The translations under genes and the position numbers were made by a program. Below are positions 7,130 through 11,897 of a stretch of 11,897 nt of DNA, piece after piece. Numbering within the stretch: the first letter of the stretch is position 1; every line of letters begins with the position of its first letter. A model generated the notes under the pieces. The model made no database searches. It was not told the DNA's origin and worked only from the letters and a program-made list of their open reading frames with translations. Origin of the DNA: Actinomycetota bacterium (GTDB taxonomy: Bacteria > Actinomycetota > Humimicrobiia > Humimicrobiales > Humimicrobiaceae); the NCBI GenBank assembly GCA_003563375.1, contig PWSB01000094.1:1-11897 (forward strand), given 5' to 3'.

Positions 7130-7609
7130 GTGCAAGATAAAAAAAAGAAGCTTTCCATGGTAGTTTTCAGCGGTGATATGGATAAGCTTATGGCAGCTTT
7201 CATCATAGCCACGGGGGCCGCAGCTTCGGATATGGATGTCACCATGTTCTTTACTTTCTGGGGGCTCCGGGCACTAAAGAAGAAAAAAAGGACAGGAAAA
7301 AGCTTTTTGGGCAAGATGATGGGTTTTATGGAACGGGGGGATATCAGCGGAGCATCCCCTTCAAAATACAGTTTAGGCGGTATGGGAAGGCGTCTATTTA
7401 ACCGCATGATGAGATCAAAAAAAGTCGTATCCCTGCCACAGTTAAGGGATATGGCCATTGAAATGGGTGTCCATCTTTATGGCTGCCAGATGAGTATGGG
7501 GGTTTTAGAGATCTCCCAAGAGGATATGATAGACCAGGTAGAGGCATGCGTAGGAGTAGGTTTCTTTATTGAAAAAGCCCAGGAATCAGATGTGAGCCTA
7601 TTTATTTGA
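7130..7609 (+). CDS. DsrE/DsrF/DrsH-like (DsrE2-type) protein
   Basis: This 159-residue protein fits the DsrE2-type group of the DsrE/TusD superfamily. Members carry sulfur as a persulfide on cysteine and hand it to tRNA-modifying, sulfur-oxidising or other sulfur-transfer enzymes. The N-terminal strand KLSMVVFSGDMDKLMAAF, the segment VTMFFTFWGL at 37-46 and the late LYGCQMSMGVL are typical. C119 and C140 are the only cysteines; C119 is the likely persulfide carrier. The middle third is rich in Lys, Met and Gly, as is common in this subgroup. The GTG start is set by GGGAGGAG (7115-7122), 7 bases upstream. No rhodanese, TusA or Dsr partner is adjacent, so the sulfur partner is unknown. It ends convergently, overlapping the radical SAM gene by 12 bases. 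Confidence 0.87.
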   Translation: MQDKKKKLSMVVFSGDMDKLMAAFIIATGAAASDMDVTMFFTFWGLRALKKKKRTGKSFLGKMMGFMERGDISGASPSKYSLGGMGRRLFNRMMRSKKVVSLPQLRDMAIEMGVHLYGCQMSMGVLEISQEDMIDQVEACVGVGFFIEKAQESDVSLFI

Positions 7610-8794
7610 GTCCAAAAAACAGGAACTGTCTTCAGCAAAAAGATCGCCGGTAAATGCAAGGGCCCGGCCCCTGCAACCGCCGCATATAGACTTATAGGTG
7701 CATTCAGAGCATTTTCCCTTTAATGTGTCCCTGTTCCTGAGCTTTTTTAATATTTCATGGCTGTCCCATATGCCGGAGAGATTACCATCCCTAACATTTC
7801 CCAGGCTTACCTCCACAAAGGGACACGGCCAAAGTTCTCCGTCGGCCTTTACATACAAAAGGCCCCTGCCGGCAGTGCAGCCGTGGAAAAGCCTTTGGGC
7901 TGCCCATAGCCAGGCCCCTTTATTCTTCCGGCTCTTTTCCAAGAGGTGGGCCCAATACTGGGGGCCTGCTACCGGTTCGATGATTACCCTAGAATTCTTT
8001 TGTATCGTTTCCAGCGTCCTTAAAAGCCTGCCGTTGTTCTCCCTGTTAAGCGATGCATCTTTTATATAACCTCCCCTGCCTACAGGGACCAGCTGGTACA
8101 TCAGCATTATAGCTGAACCCAGGCTGTCTGCCATAAAAACCAACTCCTCAAGCTTATCAAAATTATATTCCATTACGGTAGTGTTGACCTGAAAAAGGAT
8201 CCCTGCATCTTTTATTGCCTTTATGCCCTTTAATGCATCACCGTAAGCATGGTGGTTGTTCCTGATCTTGTTGTTTACGGCTGGATCAGCCGAATCAAGG
8301 CTTACAGCTATCCCAGCCACTCCTGCTTTTTTTAGTTCAAATGCCAGGGAAGGTGTTATCAGGGTGCCGTTTGTAGCCAATACATTGACCAACCCCCTTT
8401 TTTTGGAATAATGAAGAAGATCGACGATATCCTCCCTTACAAGTGGTTCGCCTCCTGTATATACCAGCATCCTAAACTGGGGGATACCAGCTAGCTGGTC
8501 TATTACCTTTTTGGCCTCTTTAGTAGAGAGCTCATCTTTTAGCCTTCCTCCCCCATGGGTGTGGCAATGTATGCAGTTAAGGTTGCAAGCATTGGTGACT
8601 TCCCATGCAGGGTGTGCTGGAAACCCGATACAGCCCATCCCTATTGCACCCGCAGCAACCGGCAGGGAGGCCATGCCATATGAAGTAAACCAGGATCTGG
8701 CCCTGTTCCAGCCCGATATATTTTTAAATAGAAGAAAGCTTGCCGCCTGCCTGGCTACCATAGTGGGAGGCCAGAATATATTTTTAAAGCCCAC
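7598..8794 (-). CDS. Radical SAM protein with SPASM domain (AhbC/NirJ-like)
   Basis: This 398-residue enzyme would use a 4Fe-4S cluster to cleave S-adenosylmethionine and start radical chemistry. The cluster motif is C70-x3-C74-x2-C77, followed by YTGGEPLVR (112-120) and the barrel strand VNVLATNGT. The C-terminal SPASM-type region has C306, C324, C362, C365, C371, C374 and C392, enough for two auxiliary clusters. The ending CTYKSICGGCRGRA...TGDLFAEDSSC resembles AhbC, AhbD and NirJ of heme and heme d1 synthesis, and related peptide or cofactor maturases. About 60 residues of amphipathic lead-in precede the barrel and could lie on the membrane. The start is GTG, 9 bases after AGGAGG, overlapping the UbiA stop by one base (TAGTG). 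No heme genes are nearby, so a prenyl-lipid or quinone substrate is possible but unproven. Confidence 0.9.
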   Translation of the reverse strand: MGFKNIFWPPTMVARQAASFLLFKNISGWNRARSWFTSYGMASLPVAAGAIGMGCIGFPAHPAWEVTNACNLNCIHCHTHGGGRLKDELSTKEAKKVIDQLAGIPQFRMLVYTGGEPLVREDIVDLLHYSKKRGLVNVLATNGTLITPSLAFELKKAGVAGIAVSLDSADPAVNNKIRNNHHAYGDALKGIKAIKDAGILFQVNTTVMEYNFDKLEELVFMADSLGSAIMLMYQLVPVGRGGYIKDASLNRENNGRLLRTLETIQKNSRVIIEPVAGPQYWAHLLEKSRKNKGAWLWAAQRLFHGCTAGRGLLYVKADGELWPCPFVEVSLGNVRDGNLSGIWDSHEILKKLRNRDTLKGKCSECTYKSICGGCRGRALAFTGDLFAEDSSCFLDSNK

Positions 8795-9720
8795 TACCCC
8801 ACACCTCCTATTGCTATACCCAGAAGGTAAGAAAGGGATATTCCGATATTGGTTAAAATTGTCAGCCCGCTTAAAACAGCCTGCATCCGCGGACTATGAT
8901 ATTTTTGCCGTAAAACTTGCGTTATTGAAAAAATGTTGGCTATAAAAAATGGTATGCTCATATAAAGGCTTAAGATGGGAGCACCCATAATAACGGAGAC
9001 CGCCAAAAATGACCAAGCCATCACCCCAGCCAAGAGATATAGCCTCTGAGACCTTTGCCTCCCTACCCTTACCACCAGGTTCCTTTTTTTAGAAAGACGG
9101 TCTGCCTCATAATCTGCAAACTCATTTATGAGTATTACATTGAATATGCTTAAGCCAATAGGTATGGAGATCCAACTGGCCAGAGGCAGGATATCCTGGA
9201 CCTGAATATAATAGGCAGCCGCTATTGGAAGCCAGCCATAAGAGAGTCCTATCATTATTTCTCCAACCCCCTTGGATACCCACCTGAAGGGAGGAGAAGA
9301 ATAAAAAAAACCAAAAAATATTCCGACAATTCCCAGAGGTATTGTCCAGGGCCCGGTATTTAGGACAAATTGAAGGACAGACCCAATTAATGCAGCGATA
9401 AACAGGCTCATATATGATGCAGCCAGAGCAATTTTTGGTGGAATCTTTTGCTGTGCTATGACCTGGCTGCCGCCAGAGAAGGGATTTTTTCCCATCTTTG
9501 CTGAAAGCCTGTCTTCCTTTATATCAAAATATTCTCCATTATAATAGGTTGAAAGCATGATAGCTATAACCCCTAAGACGGCTAGCATAAAGGCTGGCCA
9601 TCTAAACATCCCCTGGACCCGGTAAGCCAGCAGAGAGCCAATTAAAAAAGGAAGTATACCCACTATATGGAAAGGGGGCCTGGACATCAAAATTATATTT
9701 TTAAAAAACTCTTTTTTCAA
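8794..9720 (-). CDS. UbiA-family prenyltransferase (MenA-like)
   Basis: This polytopic membrane enzyme would join a polyprenyl diphosphate to an aromatic or related acceptor with Mg2+. From the TTG start it has 308 residues and about eight to nine hydrophobic helices. The first Asp motif is N61-x4-D66-x3-D70 (NGEYFDIKED), followed by NPFSGGS (79-85) as in MenA-like members. The second is NEFADYEAD (N199, D203, D207), and FYSSPPFR lies between them. The closest general resemblance is to 1,4-dihydroxy-2-naphthoate polyprenyltransferase, but other acceptors are possible. TTG at 9720 is preferred because GGAGG lies 6 bases before it; an in-frame ATG at 9744 adds eight residues with no ribosome site. 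The gene sits between a 5-alpha-reductase homologue and a radical SAM gene and overlaps the latter by one base. Confidence 0.92.
   Translation of the reverse strand: MKKEFFKNIILMSRPPFHIVGILPFLIGSLLAYRVQGMFRWPAFMLAVLGVIAIMLSTYYNGEYFDIKEDRLSAKMGKNPFSGGSQVIAQQKIPPKIALAASYMSLFIAALIGSVLQFVLNTGPWTIPLGIVGIFFGFFYSSPPFRWVSKGVGEIMIGLSYGWLPIAAAYYIQVQDILPLASWISIPIGLSIFNVILINEFADYEADRLSKKRNLVVRVGRQRSQRLYLLAGVMAWSFLAVSVIMGAPILSLYMSIPFFIANIFSITQVLRQKYHSPRMQAVLSGLTILTNIGISLSYLLGIAIGGVG
8804..8809 (-). promoter_or_regulatory. Shine-Dalgarno fixing the GTG start of the radical SAM gene
   Basis: The minus strand reads AGGAGG inside the last codons of the UbiA gene, 9 bases before the GTG at 8794. It decides the start and gives the downstream gene independent ribosome entry. 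Confidence 0.7.
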
Positions 9721-9726
9721 ATACAA

Positions 9727-9731
9727 CCTCC
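9727..9731 (-). promoter_or_regulatory. Shine-Dalgarno that decides the UbiA start
   Basis: The minus strand reads TGGAGG, then six bases, then TTG (9720). The alternative ATG at 9744 lies upstream of this site and has only an AGGA 19 bases before it. Confidence 0.65.
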
Positions 9732-9774
9732 ATAAGCTAAACATTTTATAAAAATGCTTTTGTCCTGTGAAGCT

Positions 9775-10536
9775 TTAATAGATGAAAGGGATAAGTATTT
9801 TTCTATCCTGGGGATAATCGGAAAACTTTTTTTTATACCATCTGTGATTGGATAATGCCCTAGGAAACAGGTTGGCAACTGTAAACAAAGCAAAGGCCAG
9901 CCCGGCCGGGGACCAGGTAAGTATTGCCCAGCCGATCCATTCAAGCATCTCGCCCAGGTAATTAGGGTTTGAGACAAACCTAAAAAAACCCCTGTCGGGT
10001 ATGCTGTAGCCGTTTCCGTCCATCATTCTTAATTTCCTCAATACGGAATCTGAATGTATGTTCACAACAAGCCCGGTAAAAAACAAAGCAAGCCCTATCA
10101 TAAAAGGAGGCCTGGCCAGCCAGCTAACAGAATAGGGTGATGAAAAATAAAAGAGATACCTTCCGTTAAGATAAGCATTGATGCTGTTAAAAACAAGGGC
10201 AAAGATGATAAGCAGCAGAGGGAAATTCTTCATGCCTCCCCTCATCAATATAGGGTATATGAAAGCCCGATGTATATAGTGGGTCATCCAGATCAAGAAA
10301 AATACTATTGCTGCAGTATTTGCTGTACGGCTGCCGATGACAAATATAAAAGCCATGACAAAGACCGCGGGGGATTCCATTATCATCCAGCCAAGCCTTG
10401 CATTTGTCTCCAGGCCCCATCCCTTCCTGTAATGCCTTCCATAAGGGGCCTTTATGAAAAACAGGACAAAGAATACAGCCAGGCTGCAGATAAAGACTGC
10501 ATATAGAAGAATATTATAAACCAAAGACTCATCCAT
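9775..10536 (-). CDS. Steroid 5-alpha-reductase family membrane enzyme (SRD5A1/2-like)
   Basis: This membrane protein of 253 residues is close in length and sequence to animal 3-oxo-5-alpha-steroid 4-dehydrogenases, NADPH-dependent reducers of the C=C bond in an enone. Matches run end to end: APYGRHY (30-36), HYIHRAFIYP (86-95), NIHSDSVLRKLR (159-170), GYSIPDRGFF (176-185), NYLGEMLEWIGWAI (192-205), and KFSDYPQDRKILIPFIY at the end. E54 and Y87 align with the Glu and Tyr that hold the steroid 3-keto group in human SRD5A2; the preceding Gln is Met here (M53). N159, D163, N192 and E196 match NADPH-pocket residues. The same fold includes polyprenol reductase (SRD5A3). It is first in a likely operon with UbiA, so the substrate could be a polyprenyl or quinone-type enone rather than a steroid. 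AGAGGA lies 9 bases before the ATG. Confidence 0.92.
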   Translation of the reverse strand: MDESLVYNILLYAVFICSLAVFFVLFFIKAPYGRHYRKGWGLETNARLGWMIMESPAVFVMAFIFVIGSRTANTAAIVFFLIWMTHYIHRAFIYPILMRGGMKNFPLLLIIFALVFNSINAYLNGRYLFYFSSPYSVSWLARPPFMIGLALFFTGLVVNIHSDSVLRKLRMMDGNGYSIPDRGFFRFVSNPNYLGEMLEWIGWAILTWSPAGLAFALFTVANLFPRALSNHRWYKKKFSDYPQDRKILIPFIY

Positions 10537-10554
10537 AAGACCATTTCCTCTTAT

Positions 10555-10573
10555 CCGGCTCTATTTGAGCCGG
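10555..10573. promoter_or_regulatory. GC-rich inverted repeat between divergent genes
   Basis: CCGGCTC and GAGCCGG form a perfect 7-base stem with loop TATTT, in otherwise AT-rich DNA. On the minus strand the hairpin would sit in the leader of the 5-alpha-reductase-like gene, 3 bases upstream of its AGAGGA ribosome site. On the plus strand it lies 11 bases upstream of the alcohol dehydrogenase -35 box. No U-tract follows on either strand, so it is not a typical terminator. It could be an operator or an mRNA structure controlling ribosome access. Confidence 0.55.
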
Positions 10574-10584
10574 GATGTATCGTT

Positions 10585-10613
10585 TTGAACTATTTTATAT
10601 ATATTACTATAAT
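10585..10613 (+). promoter_or_regulatory. Strong sigma-70/A promoter for the alcohol dehydrogenase gene
   Basis: TTGAAC (10585-10590), 17 bases, then a perfect TATAAT (10608-10613). Transcription would start near 10620, giving a leader of about 26 bases with AAAGGAG (10633-10639) before the TTG start. It is the clearest promoter in the window. Confidence 0.75.
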
Positions 10614-10645
10614 ATGACCATTGATACATAAAAAAGGAGCAATAA

Positions 10646-11809
10646 TTGAAAAGCTTTGTCTTCCATAACCCTACCAAAATAATTTTCGGCAAGGAAACTG
10701 AAAAGAAGGTAGGCAGCGAGGTAAAGAAATATGCGGATAAAATCCTTTTGCATTATGGAGGGGGAAGTATAAAAAAATACGGGATATATAAAAGGGTCAT
10801 GGATTCTTTGCATAGAGAGAAGATCAGGGTTATAGAACTTCCCGGTGTGAAACCCAACCCGGTCCTGGGAATGGTAAACCAGGGTATAGATATTTGCAGA
10901 AAAGAGGGTATAAAATTCATTTTATCGGTAGGAGGGGGAAGTGCAATAGATTCCGGCAAAGCAATCGCTCTAGGGGTGCCCTACAAAGGGGATGTATGGG
11001 ACATACTGAGAGGAGAAAAAAAACCAGCAGGCGCTTTGCCCACAGGAGCAGTCTTAACCATACCTGCAGCGGGCAGCGAATCAAGTGATGTCACCGTTAT
11101 CACAAATGAAAAGGAGCTTATTAAAAAAGGTTATCACCACAGCCTGATAAGGCCGCGGTTTGCGGTACTAAACCCTGAGTTCACATTTACCCTGCCTAAA
11201 TTCCAAACAGCCGCCGGAGCAGCTGATATTATAGCCCATGTACTGGAAAGATATATTACCCATACCAAAAACGTCGACCTGACTGACAGGCTTTGTGAAT
11301 CTACTATGAAAACGGTTATAAAAAATGCTCCTGTTGTTATCAAAGATCCCGGGCATTATCCTGCCAGGGCCGAGATAATGTGGGCAAGCACGCTGGCGCA
11401 TAATGGTATATTGGGCACCGGCAGGGAGGAAGACTGGGGAACCCACAAAATAGGCCATGAGCTTAGTGCCTTATATGATATAACTCACGGAGCTTCATTG
11501 GCAATCGCCTTTCCAGCCTGGATGAAATATGTATATAGGAAAAATATACCATTATTTGCCCAATTCGCTTCCAGGGTCTTTAATCTGGGGACAGACTACT
11601 TTAACCTGGAGAAGACCGCGCTAGAGGGGATTGAAAGCCTTATTGGGTTTTTTAGATCAATCGGGCTTCCCACCAGGTTAAAAGAAGCAGGCATCCCGGA
11701 TGACAGGTTCGAGGAGATGGCAGATAAACTTGTAGCCACCGGTCCCAAGGGAAGTTTTTATAAATTGCATGCAGAAGATGTAGTAAACATATTAAAGATA
11801 GCCAGATAG
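10646..11809 (+). CDS. Iron-type alcohol dehydrogenase (BdhA/YqhD-like)
   Basis: This cytoplasmic NAD(P)H-dependent dehydrogenase interconverts aldehydes or ketones and alcohols, using one divalent metal. It has 387 residues, the length of E. coli YqhD. The Rossmann domain carries YGGGSIKKYG (37-46) and SVGGGSAIDSGKAIA (94-108). D194, H198, H267 and H281 are the expected metal ligands (ADIIAH, THKIGHE, THGASL). Overall it resembles clostridial butanol dehydrogenases and broad-range aldehyde reductases more than FucO or glycerol dehydrogenase. The TTG start follows AAAGGAG at 6 bases and gives MKSFVFHNPTKIIFGK, the family's normal beginning. A strong promoter lies just upstream, and a nitroreductase gene begins 13 bases downstream. 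The substrate cannot be chosen from sequence. Confidence 0.95.
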   Translation: MKSFVFHNPTKIIFGKETEKKVGSEVKKYADKILLHYGGGSIKKYGIYKRVMDSLHREKIRVIELPGVKPNPVLGMVNQGIDICRKEGIKFILSVGGGSAIDSGKAIALGVPYKGDVWDILRGEKKPAGALPTGAVLTIPAAGSESSDVTVITNEKELIKKGYHHSLIRPRFAVLNPEFTFTLPKFQTAAGAADIIAHVLERYITHTKNVDLTDRLCESTMKTVIKNAPVVIKDPGHYPARAEIMWASTLAHNGILGTGREEDWGTHKIGHELSALYDITHGASLAIAFPAWMKYVYRKNIPLFAQFASRVFNLGTDYFNLEKTALEGIESLIGFFRSIGLPTRLKEAGIPDDRFEEMADKLVATGPKGSFYKLHAEDVVNILKIAR

Positions 11810-11822
11810 GGAAAGGAATGCC

Positions 11823-11897
11823 ATGAAAGAAATATTTGAAAGAAGAAGCATAAGGAAATACCAACAGAAGCCTGTAACAGATGAATTGCTTGAACAG
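11823..11897 (+). CDS. Nitroreductase-family protein, 5' end only
   Basis: The reading frame runs off the window after 25 codons. It opens MKEIFERRSIRKY, the classic start of FMN-dependent nitroreductases, in which the R-R-S-x-R segment binds the FMN phosphate. AAAGGA (11812-11817) lies 5 bases before the ATG. It follows the alcohol dehydrogenase gene by 13 bases on the same strand, probably in one operon. Members reduce nitro compounds, quinones or flavins with NAD(P)H; the specific role cannot be judged from this fragment. Confidence 0.85.
   Translation, partial: MKEIFERRSIRKYQQKPVTDELLEQ

Noticed and set aside
7087..7458. Open minus-strand frame of 123 codons opposite the DsrE-like gene
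   Set aside because: Antisense shadow with low-complexity Phe/Leu runs; the plus-strand gene has family motifs and a good ribosome site.
7698..8069. Open plus-strand frame of 123 codons across the SPASM region
   Set aside because: Antisense to the conserved cysteine-rich domain of the radical SAM gene; no ribosome site or recognisable motif.
8511..8945. Open plus-strand frame of 144 codons over the radical SAM/UbiA junction
   Set aside because: Spans two well-supported minus-strand genes and their junction; no family resemblance.

Overview
This is a compact, moderately AT-rich bacterial stretch with many ATA, AGA and AGG codons, strong GGAGG-type Shine-Dalgarno sites and frequent TTG or GTG starts (at least four genes). 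recF shows it is bacterial. Tandem CPYC glutaredoxins, a DsrE-like sulfur carrier, a SPASM radical SAM enzyme, an iron-type alcohol dehydrogenase and a nitroreductase suggest an anaerobe. A Firmicutes-like, actinobacterial-candidate or other deep-branching Gram-positive-type lineage would fit, but the sequence does not decide this. No rRNA, tRNA, CRISPR array, insertion sequence or phage gene was seen.

Layout. (1) 18-1368, minus strand: an FmdB-type zinc-ribbon protein followed by recF. (2) 1528-2834, plus: a short fumarylacetoacetate-hydrolase-family enzyme coupled by a 1-base overlap to a LysE-type exporter; the gap at 1369-1527 carries candidate divergent promoters. (3) 2902-3734, plus: two duplicated glutaredoxins and a small cupin. 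(4) 3728-6980, minus: a CDF transporter followed by an overlapping P1B-type ATPase, so two metal efflux pumps on one likely transcript. (5) 7130-7609, plus: a DsrE2-like protein. (6) 7598-10536, minus: a full-length homologue of eukaryotic steroid 5-alpha-reductase, a MenA-like UbiA prenyltransferase and an AhbC/NirJ-like SPASM radical SAM protein in one likely operon. (7) 10646 to the end, plus: a YqhD/BdhA-like alcohol dehydrogenase behind a near-consensus sigma-70-type promoter, then the start of a nitroreductase.

Regions 1 and 2 look like ordinary housekeeping and small-molecule metabolism, region 3 thiol redox, and region 4 divalent-metal export. Region 6 is the best candidate for something undescribed. 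Its three enzymes (enone or polyprenyl reductase type, aromatic prenyltransferase type, radical-SAM maturase type) are plausible steps of one membrane-lipid, quinone or isoprenoid-cofactor pathway, though the product cannot be read from sequence. The other notable protein is the CDF transporter, with three tandem cytoplasmic ferredoxin-like domains and Asn replacing two of the usual membrane metal ligands.
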